Source: Gigaspora margarita (lineage: Eukaryota > Glomeromycota > Glomeromycetes > Diversisporales > Gigasporaceae). From it: 64,000 nt of DNA. Positions 32,540 through 43,740 of the stretch are shown piece after piece. The notes beneath the pieces are model-generated. The model was not told the DNA's origin. It saw only the letters and a list, made by a program, of their open reading frames with translations, and ran no database searches. The position numbers and the translations under genes were made by a program. Each line of letters opens with the position of its first letter. The first letter of the stretch is position 1. The stretch is from positions 1 through 64,000 of the forward strand of contig WTPW01001128.1 of the NCBI GenBank assembly GCA_009809945.1, written 5' to 3'.

Positions 32540-32640
32540 AGTAATATATATAAAACCCTCTCTCAAAGCTCAACATAATGCAAATTGACCCTAACCCTAA
32601 CCTTTAGAGCTAATAATTATTGTTAGGCCTCATTTATTTT
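32540..32640 (-). repeat. Inverted copy of the 13085 repeat
   Basis: The reverse complement reads 'gaggcctaa', 'aaaggttagggttagggtca', 'cattatgttgagctttgaga', matching the units at 13085-13335. Confidence 0.65.
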
Positions 32641-32739
32641 ATTAATTCACTTTTGTCACAAATCGTTGCGCAACAAATTTCCAAGATACAAAACCGTAAT
32701 ACCAAAATAAATAAAAATAAACATAAAGAATTTCCCTAT

Positions 32740-33540
32740 ACGTTCGTAGACCTCCGGCCTGCGAACCCCTAGTTTTACTAATCAGATCCCAGCAAAAGGA
32801 ATTTGCTAGAAGACGAGTTATACATCGTACGAGTCCATAATCAATTTGTTCATCGATTTATTACTTCATGAACTAAAAGAAAATGCGAATTACATAAAAA
32901 ATTGAACTCCAATCTATATCAAAAACCCACCGGCACAAGCAATTCAGCACCACTACGAAGCCACTAGTAAAGGTCTTAAGCACTACTGAAAAAAGAAAGC
33001 CGTTAGTTGAAATATACACAAGCTGGAACAACGAAAAAAACAATATCCCACCACAAAACCATCACTAGCAAGAATAATTCGTACCACCACGAAGTCTACT
33101 TAAGCGCCACTTGAAGGAAAAAAAGTTAGTCGCGTATACGTCTATTGGAACAGTGAAAAAATGAGCTCAAAGTCAACGAACAGAACTAAAAGCGGCGAAA
33201 TCCAAACAACAACAACACCGAAAGTGACAACAAAATCACACAACCACCAACCTTAAAAGCCACGGCGAAATCATAATCACCAAGCGGCATTAAAATCAGG
33301 GACCACCAACAGCACCAAAATCCAGAGCGAAATTACAACCACCAACGAAACTTAAAGCTATGGCGAATTCACATCTACCACGACTCTGAAAGCCGTGAAC
33401 TTCTATTGAGACTTCAGTGATAACTCTTACGATGACTCATGTGATAGTTCCAAAGACGATATCGATGATGATGACGCTATTAACTGTTATCTAAAAGAAA
33501 ATAAAGAGTTAAACATACGTATGTAGCAAAAAAAAAAGTA
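32740..33540 (+). other. GC-richer relict ending in an A run, retroelement-like
   Basis: Composition shifts to more G/C than its surroundings. Two diverged copies of a ~120-bp segment ('aattcagcaccactacgaag' and 'aattcgtaccaccacgaagt') lie in tandem, followed by CAA/ACC-rich sequence and an acidic coding trace ('SYDDSCDSSKDDIDDDDAI', about 33415-33480), then 'aaaaaaaaaa' at 33525-33535. This resembles the leader or end of a retroelement, but no domain is recognised. Confidence 0.35.
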
Positions 33541-34014
33541 TGTAAAAAGATTATCATTAATCAGATGATCAGATGATCATCTATTTATACTATATATGAT
33601 GGATGATTTTTAACAAAATCAGCCGGGATGATTTTAATAAAATCTCTTGTTTTAATCATAATAAAATTTAAATATTTTTTTATATAATAAAACTTATAAA
33701 TTATAAAATTTATTAATACTTTATAGTATATGAGATTTTAAAAAGTGTACTATATGTAGTATATTAAAAAATCTAAAAAATAGGTTTAATTAAAAGTATT
33801 ATTTTTTTAATAAATTAATAATTAATTTTAAAATAAATTTAATAAAAATAATCTAGAATATTAAATAAATTATTTTACTAAAAATTATTTAGACTTATAA
33901 TTTTTTAAATTTTTTATGAGTTTTTAAAACTGTACTACCGGTAGTACAAAGAGTGTGCTCCTATTCATTAAAATAAACCTTTTTTATTAAGTTTAATCTA
34001 ATGTTACAAACAAA

Positions 34015-34235
34015 AGTGAAAAAATCAATTAGTTAATTAGTTGAGAACTAATCAATTTTTGATTAGTTGCAACTAATCAATTAATGATTAATTAATACAA
34101 ATAATCAATTAATTGATTAATTGATAAACTATAATCTACAACTAATTGATTACTCAATTGGCCAAAGCTTATTAATTAATCGATTAATCGATTTAGTTTC
34201 AAACTAGTTGTCAATTGAGAAAAATTAACCAACTA
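34015..34235. repeat. Dense 'aatcaattaattgatt' palindromic tract
   Basis: Repeated 'attaatcaattaattgatta' style words in both orientations form many overlapping small palindromes. There is no coding potential. Confidence 0.6.
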
Positions 34236-34714
34236 ATAATTGAAAAAATTTTGGCAACTTGTAATACAAGTTTAATCACATTGTCAATCAGAAACATTTG
34301 TTAAAATAAAAAAAATTCAAAATCATTCATGTTGTTTACATAGTGCGACCAATGAAAATGCCGGATTATCACTTAGTTAAATCAGATCACTATCAATTAA
34401 TTTATAATATCGGTGGTAATTATTATGTAACAATAATAAAGAAAATATAATACGATAATCAAATAGAAATAGATAAGACAAGTTATGCGTTAAATTTTGA
34501 AACGACATACGTTAAGCCAAGCAAAGTTAATTTTTCTTTTTGTGGTTCGGTTTTTTTTTTTTAATTTAACAGATTCATATTCACATCTAAGGTCTCATAA
34601 ATTTAATTTTCAGTTTTGCAAAAAAAAAAAAAAAATAAAAAAAAAAAAAGCGAAATAAAGTGACATTTCAGCTAATTTTTGAGATTTTCATCGTTAAATA
34701 ATGCAATAATAGGG

Positions 34715-35530
34715 ATTAGAATTAATGAATTTCGAGCATCGATGAATTTTTTATTTATAAAGTTGGATTTCTCTATTAAAAAGCGTATTAAAATAGTTTA
34801 TTTGTTTTGGGATCCTCTAGGTATCTTCCATATATTTCAAAAATAAAACCAGAATATATTATGGATTTAATTTTAATTTTTTTTTGTCATCGATGCTCCA
34901 CGAATAGTTTGAATAAAAAACTTGTTGATCGAGGCTCGATAATTTAATTCATCGATTCTAATCATTAATTGAAATATATAAATTTTGTTCTGTATCTTTC
35001 TTTGTTCTTGAAACTTAGGGTGTTCTCAAGCATCAGCATAATGTGGATTCTTGAAAATGGAAATATGTGGTGCACAACATTTATGACATAATTTAGCTTT
35101 CATATAACATTTTAATAAATTCAATAATACAAATGGTAATATTATAGTTATTAGTATTGCTACGATGGATAAAGATTCCAATCAATGTTTGAGCGGTAAT
35201 TATCAATACTATGTGGTTTACTATATCTTTGAAAAAAATTTTCCAATATTCTACTACTCTATTACTATATTACCTCTATTGCTTATTTATTTTCCATATA
35301 TGGTTATATAATTTGTCAACATCAATTATATTTTTGTTGAGCTTTCTAATGTTGTTGAAAATTTTTATATAAAAAAATCATTAATAATACTGTATGTTAG
35401 TATATTAATAACAAAATATGAACCGTTTGAACAATGCTCTATTTACTCATATAATTATAACAAAATATGAACCGTTTGAACAATGCTCTATTTACTCATA
35501 TAATTATAAAGTTTGATAAACCAGCGAAAA
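34715..35530. repeat. Intergenic block A', copy of 19190-19930
   Basis: The shared landmarks are listed at the first copy. Here the block lies on the 3' side of F-box gene 3, whereas the first copy lies on the 5' side of gene 2, as expected if both are spacers of an old tandem array. Confidence 0.75.
35408..35511 (+). repeat. Exact 52-bp tandem duplication
   Basis: 'aacaaaatatgaaccgtttg' and the following text to 'catataattata' occur twice back to back. This duplication is absent from block A, so it arose after the blocks separated. Confidence 0.85.
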
Positions 35531-36077
35531 AAAGTACGGAACAAAACAATCCAAATACAGTCAGACCTCCTTGAGAAAATTGTATTTATGCGAGACCACT
35601 ATAAACGTATTTGGGCTAGAGTTAAAGACTGATTTGGGGAGGTATTGTATTTAAAAGTGTCGTTGCATTTAGAGAGGTATGATCGTATAATACTATCACT
35701 TGAGCTTGGATCAGGATTAACATTTTCATTTATTTCGATTATTAATCGTTAATTTTAGGAAACTTAAATTATTAATCTGAAATTTACTGATGCGCGAACT
35801 TTTTTATATTCATTCTTTTAAAATTAGCCAATTTTATTAATAAATTTAAAATTTTGGCCATTTTAATTTTGGCCAAAATTATTTAAAATTAGTATAATTC
35901 TGGCCAAAGTTATAAAAAAAATATATTAAATGTTGGTTTATATTCTAATATTTATATTATCCAAGAATATTGCTTTATTTTGTATTAAAGCATCACATCT
36001 GTTAAAAGTTAATAAGCGATTATAACTTATCTAAAAACTAATGATAAAGCTTAATTACAAAAAGGAATTTATAGAAA

Positions 36078-37595
36078 TTAGCAATTAACAACAATGCGTC
36101 CATAAGGTACCAATGTAACATATTCTTCCACCTCTTTTTTAATATTATTATCCAAATTCATGTATCTGCTTATTACACCCACATAATTCAAAGATCTTTT
36201 TCGTATGCAAAATTCAATTAATGCTTTAGCTTTTTTCTCGTTATCAAGACGATGAATTAGTAGAGTTTTTAAAGGTGCATAACAATTATTGAGCAAAATA
36301 TCAATACAAGAATTTAAACAAGAATACCTTATGTCAAGATATTGCAATGTTGACGGCAATATTGTTGATAACTGTATAATTCGTATTTTTAGTTCTTCTT
36401 CCGGTATGCTATTAATACCATGTAACGGCCATAAAGTGAGAAATTGAAGTTTTTGTAAATTACTAATAAGCTCTAAAAATTGTGTGGATAATCCAACATC
36501 TGAAATGTTGAGATAGATAATATTTGGACAGGAGGATTTAAGTGTTTCTAGTAATAACGATCCCTCCCGAGTTGGTCCATCTGTTGATACAAGTTTTAGT
36601 CGTTGTAATAATGTGCCGGATTTTTTTAAAATATGTACTATATTCGATGCATCAATCAAGCAGCCAGTAATTTCTAAAGTACTGAGACATGCCTCTAACA
36701 TTTTCATATCATCACAAAATCTGATACGAAGAATTTCTAAATTTTTACAGTTCGTTAAAACATTGAATTCTGTGCTACAAGTACAACTCTCTATTATAAT
36801 TTCTTGTAATGATTTTTTTTGACTCTCTAAAGCTGAAACGATACCATGAAACTCTGTAGGAAATTCTTCTCCACCAATTAAGCTAAACTGCTTGAGTTGC
36901 TCTTGTGATTTGATAATGCATATAAGAGCGTGAAACAATTGTGGTTCATAATCAGAATAAAATTCGTCAAGTTTCAGAACACTAATTCTTGTGGCATTTT
37001 TTGCCAAAATCTTTAATAATGCAGTAGCATTTTCAGAGCTAAAGTCTGCTATTGCACCTAAAGATAAATCTTGAAGTCGAGAGAAAAATAGTTCATTTCG
37101 TCCTAATGAATAAAAAACTTCTGGATTAATTTCATTATCAAAAAAATATAAAACTAATCTATGCAAAGTGGCCCCACTCTCAATAAATAATTTAAATAAT
37201 AAATTAATTATGAGATATATAGAATGCATATTATATGATTTTGAGTCGGCAAGCTGGAAATCAATCCATTTTTTAACCTTCCATTCTAGACATGATAAAT
37301 CAAGAACTTTTAGAAAACTTGCATAATTAAATAATGTATTTGGAAATTTTGTATTTATCCCATATGCTTTCAAAACGAACTTTTCGTTCTCGTCAAGAAA
37401 AGAAAAGTATTTAGAAATAAATAATGAATTTTGATCAAATGAAAATGGATTTTGCCAAAGAATAGGAATTGACATTTTACACCAATATCGGTTCACAAGT
37501 ACACACGAGTATAAGGAATAAAATTCGTTATTTAAATTATTAAGTATATTTTCCATTAATTCAGGCATATCGCCCATGAATATTTTTGATGCCAT
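36078..37595 (-). CDS. F-box/LRR protein, paralogue 3 (505 aa)
   Basis: Third intact member of the family, with the same expected role in an SCF ubiquitin ligase. F-box at about residues 8-50 ('MPELMENILNNLNNEFYSL', 'VLVNRYWCKMSIPILWQNPF'); note Tyr in place of the usual His before Trp ('NRYWCK'). Leucine-rich repeats run from about 130 to 490 ('LQDLSLGA', 'ISVLKLDEF', 'LEILRIRFC', 'LQFLTLWPL', 'LQYLDIRYS'). The ATG is at 37593-37595 with the conserved 'MASKIFMGDMPELME' start. It is the closest to the truncated copy at 38815. Flanks on both sides match the other family members. Confidence 0.9.
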   Translation of the reverse strand: MASKIFMGDMPELMENILNNLNNEFYSLYSCVLVNRYWCKMSIPILWQNPFSFDQNSLFISKYFSFLDENEKFVLKAYGINTKFPNTLFNYASFLKVLDLSCLEWKVKKWIDFQLADSKSYNMHSIYLIINLLFKLFIESGATLHRLVLYFFDNEINPEVFYSLGRNELFFSRLQDLSLGAIADFSSENATALLKILAKNATRISVLKLDEFYSDYEPQLFHALICIIKSQEQLKQFSLIGGEEFPTEFHGIVSALESQKKSLQEIIIESCTCSTEFNVLTNCKNLEILRIRFCDDMKMLEACLSTLEITGCLIDASNIVHILKKSGTLLQRLKLVSTDGPTREGSLLLETLKSSCPNIIYLNISDVGLSTQFLELISNLQKLQFLTLWPLHGINSIPEEELKIRIIQLSTILPSTLQYLDIRYSCLNSCIDILLNNCYAPLKTLLIHRLDNEKKAKALIEFCIRKRSLNYVGVISRYMNLDNNIKKEVEEYVTLVPYGRIVVNC

Positions 37596-37700
37596 GGATT
37601 ACTTTTTGCGCGGATTAACGAGAAAGGATTAAGTCCATTATTGTTACACGTATATGTACATTAAATAATATACAGATATATTCGTATAGTGTAACATGCA
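37596..37700 (-). promoter_or_regulatory. Conserved upstream block of F-box gene 3
   Basis: 'gattactttt' next to the start, 'aacgagaaaggattaagtcc', 'tgtacatta' and 'gtgtaacat' (about 37689) occur in the same order as upstream of genes 1 and 2. Confidence 0.5.
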
Positions 37701-37749
37701 TAGCAGAATTACCAAAGTAACACCCGCCTAAATTCCTATGTTGATGCAT

Positions 37750-37985
37750 GTGCGTATGGGCGAAAATATGTGATTATTAAAAATTAGCTGATACAATTAG
37801 GTAGAAAATTTATAAGTAATTGGATTATATACATACAAAAATTCATAATCGAGCTCATAATTTCTGATCAAATAATCCCAATAATCATGCAATATCACAT
37901 GAATGATTGTTTTCAAATTTTATTTAGCGTAATTCATGTTAAATAATTACTGAAATTGACATTTTCGCCCATATGTGTTTAAAAT
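37750..37985. repeat. Weak inverted-repeat element
   Basis: 'gcgtatgggcgaaaatatg' near 37752 faces 'cattttcgcccatatgtg' near 37960. Only about 17 bp of each arm match well; the middle is unrelated AT-rich DNA. Confidence 0.45.
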
Positions 37986-38814
37986 ACCAAGTCCAGGCAG
38001 CAAACCATTGATCAGGTAAAGTTGCATCAGCTGGTCCACTAAGTCAATTTTGGGCACCTTAACAAATCGAAATGCGTAAATTTAAATGATTATTCTGATT
38101 CTGCTAGTGAATGAATTAATTCTACATACGTATGGATCTCTAAATGTACCATAGAAAACTACGATACCAGAATAATGTAATTTTTATTTTTCCGCATAAT
38201 TTTACGGATTTTTTGCAACTTATGCAGGAGTATTTCAGGCTAAAAATAAGCTACGCCTCAAATTCAGCAAATTCGAATAATCAATAAAAACCAACCAATA
38301 GAAATATACAGTACTATTCCGAGAAATTTTGGACAGTCCGCTATGAGCCAGATATGTATGTGCGCTTAGAGGAGGTGTATACTTAAAGAACTATAGTGTA
38401 ATTAGATTTTATTAAGCGCATTTTTTTAGGGCTATAACAAAAAAAAAACCAAAGTATGCATTTTTTAAAGATGATAGTTGAATTAGGTTTAAATATTATC
38501 TTATTATTACCGTTTGTTTTATTTGCTTGTATGTTTTAAATTCAAGGCATTTTTATTTATTTAATTCAGATTGTTTAAACATTTGTGTGCTATTGAGAAT
38601 TACAGTAATATGTAATGTTATTAACCTATGCTCCTTGTATCTAATAAATTCAATTTTAAAAAGACATTTGATCTAGCGGGTAAAGTCTAAATATTATGAA
38701 TTGCAATAATTATTATATTTAGGGGCAATATTTAAGATTTAAGCCTATTTTAAGAATTTGATTTTGACAGCTTTGGTTGGCAAGCAGTCAATTACATCAG
38801 TTTTCATAAATTCG
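37986..38814. other. Intergenic, no gene seen
   Basis: No recognisable coding, RNA or repeat feature. Confidence 0.45.
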
Positions 38815-39257
38815 AAACTTTTACGCAGAGTGGCTCCACTCTCAGCAAATAATTTAAATAATAAATCAACTATACGATATGTTGATGATACGTAAGACGA
38901 TTTTGAATCAGCAAGCTGGAAGTTGATCCATTTTTAAACCATCCTTTCTAAAATGAATAAATCGAGAACCTTTAAAAATCTTGCATAATTAAATAATGTA
39001 TTTGGAAAGTTTGTATTTATCCCATATTCCTTCAAAATGAATTTTTCGGCCTCATTAAGAGAAGAAAAATATTTAGAAATAAATATGGACTTTGACCAAA
39101 TGAAAACGGATTTTGCCAAAGAATAGGAATTGACATTTCGTACCAATGTCGACTTACAAGCGCACACGAAAATAAAGGTTAAATTTCATTATTTAAATTG
39201 TTTAGAATATTTTCCATTATTTCGGGCATATTTCCCATAAATATTTTTGATACAATG
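38815..39257 (-). pseudogene. Truncated F-box/LRR copy, paralogue 4
   Basis: A broken copy of the F-box family on the same strand. The start codon region reads ATT-GTA-TCA where the intact genes read ATG-GCA-TCA. The F-box follows ('IFMGNMPEIMENILNNLNNE'), hits a TAA, resumes ('LFSCALVSRHWYEMSIPILW'), shifts frame, then 'ISKYFSSLNEAEKFILKEYG' and 'LFNYARFLKVLDLFILERMV' are followed by another stop. Homology ends near 38815 with 'LFKLFAESGATL', so about two thirds of the gene, including most LRRs, is missing. The upstream block (39258-39350, 'gagaaaaggctaa', 'tatagtctta', 'tgttacat') is still recognisable. Confidence 0.85.
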
Positions 39258-39735
39258 ATTATACTTTTGTCTTGTATTAATGAGAAAAGGCTAATTCTGG
39301 TATAGTCTTAGATGTACAGTATATATATATTGTATATGTTATGTTACATTTATGCGTATCAGTTATGTGAATCCGTATTTGATCATGTGATTTTTCTAAT
39401 ATGTAAATTTTTAAATTTAATTCCAAACTTAATATTGAACTGTTCAAATACTAGATCATAACTTTGGGTGTAAATGCTGCATCCAAATTACAATGCTTTC
39501 AATGAGAAAATTCCGTGCATTACACGGAAATCAGAAATCTAGAAAAAAATGCCAATGTATGATTGGCTAACAATCATTTCTAACCAATAAGTAGCTGCGC
39601 AACGCTGTCACGCACAACCAGGAACGTAATTTTTGAATTACTATAGCTCGGTCAGATAATTCAGATACAATTTTAATTTGATGATTATTAAAAACTAAAT
39701 GATAATGATTTATAAGAAATTGGTCATGCAACATG

Positions 39736-39774
39736 AAATTTGTTCGTTCAGAGTAAATGATTGGCTGACATGTG
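39736..39774. repeat. Left arm of a hairpin split by the LTR retrotransposon
   Basis: 'aaatttgttcgttcagagta' and 'aatgattggctgacatgtg' are the inverse of 49837-49871. Removing the retrotransposon brings the arms together around a loop of about 15 bp, so the element inserted into the loop of a pre-existing hairpin/MITE. Confidence 0.7.
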
Positions 39775-39790
39775 CCACGCAGCAGCACAT

Positions 39791-40819
39791 TGTGAAGGGC
39801 TCCCGCCTTAGGAGTTTTCTTTTTATTATTATTATTTCTTATTATTTTTTTTATTTTTATTGTTATACATATATATATATATCTTGTTTAGTAGTAGTAT
39901 TAGTCGTACATATATTATTGTTCTCTAAATAGGCTTTGTTCGTACCTGTATCGGTCAGATCAGTCCGATAGGACAGATCAGTCCGATATGTCAGATCGTT
40001 CATATCTGACAGATCGGTCTGATATGACAGATCGGTCCGATATGGAGATCGGTACGATATGTCAGATCGGTTAGTTCTACTATTAGTTTCGCCACCAAAC
40101 CTGTATCAAAGAATATGAATGTAAAAAGTATAAAAGCGATGTCCCTGTCGCCTTGAAATAAAACAACTCAGTAGAGTACAGCTCACTACGAGTTAACAAC
40201 TCAGTTGAGTTTTAATACTTCGAAATCATAATAGTAGAAGTAGTAACCCTTCTAAGTTTCATCCATATTATCCTGAATACGCTTCCGATATCCCTGTTGT
40301 TATTATAAAAACCTTGTTGTCAGTTTTGAAGTAACCTTCGAAATTCGAGTAGAAGAGTTAACGTAGAATAGTTACTGTGATACCTTTATAGAAAAACCTT
40401 TAATTGTTACCTTGACCCATTGTTAGCAAAGTCAAACAATACTTGTGTGCCTCATTTATCGAACAATCTGATCCTGTGATACCGATATCAGACCGATATC
40501 CAAATCGACACCATAATTGGAACCTGAAAACTCGGATACCGCATTATCACGTGAACCCCATGAAAGCAACTTGCCGATTGCAAGCCGATATCCATATTCA
40601 TATCCCATAAGCCGCAGCTAGGATTGACTAATAGATTATTGTTGATATCGTCCTACCAAGACTTTCCGAACCTTGAGACCCGGACCAAATCTTCCACGCC
40701 TCTTTCTGCCTGCCAGTTCAAGGTTTAAGAGTCTTGAGTGCTTAGTAGATAGTATTTTAGTTAGTTTGTTTAGTTAGGTGTATAGTTTGACCCAACCACG
40801 ACCGGTTTACACCTTCTCA
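39791..40819 (+). repeat. 5' LTR (1029 bp)
   Basis: TG...CA ends. Contains a short tandem array of 'cagatcggtccgatatg' type 17-18-bp units (39953-40070) and probably the element promoter upstream of it. It differs from the 3' LTR mainly by having about 54 bp fewer of these units. Confidence 0.92.
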
Positions 40820-40821
40820 AT

Positions 40822-40839
40822 TGGTGGTGACTGTGAGAT
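40822..40839 (+). other. Primer-binding site
   Basis: 'tggtggtgactgtgag' starts two bases after the LTR with TGG, as expected for pairing with the CCA end of a tRNA. The tRNA species was not identified. Confidence 0.65.
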
Positions 40840-40944
40840 TGAACTTTTTAACCTACCCGAATCAAGATTTAGATAGAACTACCAATCCAAAAACCTCCCT
40901 ATAAAATCTTCCTTCAGATAGTTTAGTTTAATTGTAACTTCAAG

Positions 40945-42601
40945 ATGTCTGACATGCCTGATTTTGACATTAAAAGACCCATTGGAGAGGAAAGACCACT
41001 TCCTCCATATGAACCCCAAAACAATGAAGACCCACGTGACAACTATAATCAAGCTCAGAATCTTTTTCGAGATATTGCCCGAGCCTTTAGGGATGTAGCC
41101 CAACATGAGGCTCCAGCTGCTCCTAGAAAAAATAACTGGGTACATGTAAGAACTTTCAAAGGCGAAGAAGATGAGGACCCCATGGAGTGGGTTGAAGCCT
41201 TTGAACGAGCTGCTGATGCCAACAATTGGGCTAGAGCTAGAAAAATTAAAATTGCTTCAGGGCATCTGGCAGGAATTGCCGCCAGTTGGTATAATGACCA
41301 GAAGGATGACCTTCTCTACTGGGATGATGATGATAATCCCGAGGATAGTTTTGTCCAGTCATTTGTTAAATATTTTGCAAACCCAGAAAGAAGACATCAG
41401 TGGCAGTTAGAATTAACCTCATTGAAGCAAAAATCGAAAGAAAAGGTGGACCGATATATGTATCAGTTCAAGAAATGATTACGGTATGATTCCCCGAAAG
41501 TTAGTTCCCCGCCAGCTCATTTTTCCGACACTATATCCCCGACAGAATGTTTCACCTACAGCACTTTTTGTTGACAGAATCTTTCCTCGACATATCATGC
41601 TTTCGACATCTCCTTTCCTTAACATCTCATATTTTCGACAAGACATTTATCTGACATGACATATTTCTAATTTGACTTTTCTTTGACAATAAGTTTTATT
41701 GAATGCACTTTTTCCGACAAGAACGATAAACCCAGTAATCATCACATCNCGTGAAATCATTCAACANNTCATTNTGTTTACTAGCACTATCAACTCGGCC
41801 TAAATTANACTATCACCTAACCCTAATCTAACCCTAACCCTAACCCTAATTTAGCCCGAGTGCTTAATCATGTAATATGATGAACACGAATATATCACTC
41901 TACCCAATAATTATATTTCTAGTCGGNNAAAGATCTTGTCAGAAAAAGATGTCAGAAACAAGTCATGTCAGAAAAATATTCTTTCTGAAGTACGTCATGT
42001 CAGTAAAATGTCTTTTCGAAAATATGTCCTGTCAAGGAAAGGAGAGGTCGAAAATATGGTATGTCGAGGAAAGATTCTGTCAACAAAAAATGCTGTAGGT
42101 GAAACATTCTGTCGGGGATATAGTGTCGGAAAAATGAGCTGGCAGGGAACTAACTTTCGGGAAATCAAGCAACAACCCAAGAAATTGTTAAAGAGAATCG
42201 ACCCCAATCGTCAAATACCCGCTGCATACATTATCCGAATGTATATGGGAGGACTCTATGGGAAAATCGCTGCCTTAATGTCCGCAGACGATTTCGAAAC
42301 ATTAGATGCTGCTATTGTCAAAGCAAGAAAAATAGAGGCTGGTTAGTACTACGACAAGCAGGAACCCACCAATCAAGCCCTTGATGATTTGACCAAGAAA
42401 ATACAGAAAATAGCAGTAAATTATGAAAAATTAACCACTGCCTTATTGGCAAGGGTTGAAACTGCCAGCTCCTCAGTACCATCTGGCACTTATCGGCCCC
42501 AAGTCCGGCAGTATCCACCCTGGCAAGCAAGAAGCGAGAGAGCTACGTGCTATAATTGTGGTAAAAGAGGGCATATTTCCAGGAATTGCCTTGCGGAATG
42601 A
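40945..42601 (+). pseudogene. gag (capsid and nucleocapsid), interrupted
   Basis: The element's structural protein. It begins at ATG 40945 ('MSDMPDFDIKRPIGEERPL') and includes a retrotransposon-gag core ('FKGEEDEDPMEWVEAFERAA', 'AASWYNDQKDDL', 'SFVKYFANPERRHQWQLELT'). At 41476 the frame is cut by the 701-bp fold-back insert; coding resumes at 42178 with 'KKLLKRIDPNRQIPAAYIIR'. A TAG lies at 42344-42346. The nucleocapsid zinc knuckle 'CYNCGKRGHISRNC' (C-x2-C-x4-H-x4-C) is at 42548-42589, followed by a TGA at 42599-42601. Outside the insert, the reading frame is uninterrupted by shifts. Confidence 0.88.
41477..42177. mobile_element. 701-bp fold-back element inserted in gag
   Basis: 'caagaaat' occurs at 41469-41476 and 42178-42185, an exact 8-bp target duplication. 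The inverted arms run over 200 bp ('cgaaagttagttcc', 'agctcatttttccgacacta', 'gacagaatgtttcacctaca') and are filled with 'gacat/atgtc' and 'gacag/ctgtc' words. The middle has telomere-like 'ctaaccctaaccctaaccct' (about 41827-41850) and a few N. An 8-bp duplication suggests a hAT-type transposase acting in trans. Sister copy at 55616-56312. Confidence 0.9.
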
Positions 42602-43117
42602 CGTCAATCTTCTCGAAATTTCTTTTCTACTCAAACTAGGAATACCACACAGTCAAGAAACATCAATATGTGTGATATTGTTACAAATGGTGGCAACCCA
42701 GAAGTATATGCCATGAAGAGACGTGAAAGGCCTGAAGCCAAAACAAATTGGGATGAAAGATTAAGAAAGAGGGTTGCTTCTGACCCAAATTAACACACGC
42801 CAACACCCCAATCTACGGCTATAGAAGAAATTATCCCAGAACCTACCGTAAACCTTCCGCCAATCCCGGTCGAAGCTACCAATCGGACTTGAAGACGTAG
42901 AGGACCTTCGGTCGTAGATTTAATTCCCCCATACAATATTGCAGAAGATCTGCTGAGTCAGCATGCCAATGCCACCTACGGACAATTGTTGCAAGTCCCA
43001 AAACAATGTAATAATTTGTCACAAGCTTTAAAACAACCTATCATCCCCCAAACTGAAACCAACCTGGCCGATAATAAACTTGAACCAAGGACCTCTGCAG
43101 CTAAATGTTATGTTAGG
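42602..43117 (+). pseudogene. gag-pol linker
   Basis: Same reading frame as gag, cut by TAA at 42792 and TGA at 42889. Polar, Pro-rich sequence ('IIPEPTVNLPPIPVEATNRT') with no recognised domain, leading into protease. Confidence 0.5.
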
Positions 43118-43740
43118 ATTAAAAATAATCCAATATTGGTCGTTTTAGATTCTGGAGCCGCCGTCAGCATAATATCAATAAAATTAGTAAAGAAACTTGG
43201 TCTCACCATCACTGAGCCCTCTAATACAGTAGTTATCACTGCCAACGGCACCCGGGAAAGAGCATTAGGAAAGCTAGTTGGAGTAAAACTAGTAGTACAA
43301 AGCATACTAGTACCTACTGATTTCCAGGTTATTGAAAATCCTGATGAAATGATGCTACTAGGGATGGATTAGTTCCAAAAGTTCCGCGCCTGGCTTCACT
43401 TCAATGAAAAGAAGTTATTTATCCGATACCTAGGGAAAGATATAAAAATCCCCGTATACCAATCCAAGGAGAATAAATTAGAACCACCCCAAAGCGAAAT
43501 TGATGATAATGAAGATTTCTTCAACAACTACGAGAAAGAAAGAGACATCGAAGAGGTTGAAAGTTATTATACTGATAAGTCAGTAAAATTACATACGATC
43601 CTTGATGGAGATTGCAGTCTGGCGATATATTTAACTGCCGTAGAAGAACTTCCAACCCCTGAAGAAAATGTCCAGCCCGAACTTACCTGTGAAGAGAAAA
43701 CTAACCAGTTAGTAAAGGTAGAAGCCCTCACCCAGGAACA
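43118..43740 (+). pseudogene. Aspartic protease domain and spacer
   Basis: Retropepsin-type protease that would cleave the gag-pol product. 'ILVVLDSGAAVSIISIKLV' carries the catalytic Asp-Ser-Gly at 43148-43156, and 'MMLLGMD' marks the C-terminal strand. A TAG at 43370-43372 falls where related proteins usually have Trp ('GMDW'). An acidic spacer follows towards RT. Confidence 0.82.

Larger units (their letters stand above)
30860..33967. mobile_element. 3.1-kb inverted-repeat element flanked by TTAA
   Basis: Left end 'tgaataggagcacact', 'gtactactggtagtac', 'cagtttttaaaaactcata' pairs with the right end 'atgagtttttaaaactg', 'gtactaccggtagtac', 'gtgtgctcctattca'. Arms are about 60-68 bp; the left has an extra 'attgtactac' unit. 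TTAA at 30856-30859 and 33968-33971 is the target of piggyBac-type elements, though TTAA is common in such AT-rich DNA. No transposase remains; the interior is filled with other repeats (31118-31470, 31668-31960, 32540-32640, 32740-33540). Confidence 0.65.

Noticed and set aside
41827-41850. Internal telomere or chromosome end
   Set aside because: Only about three short CCCTAA-type units lie inside a MITE; the pattern recurs in other MITEs and the sequence continues on both sides.
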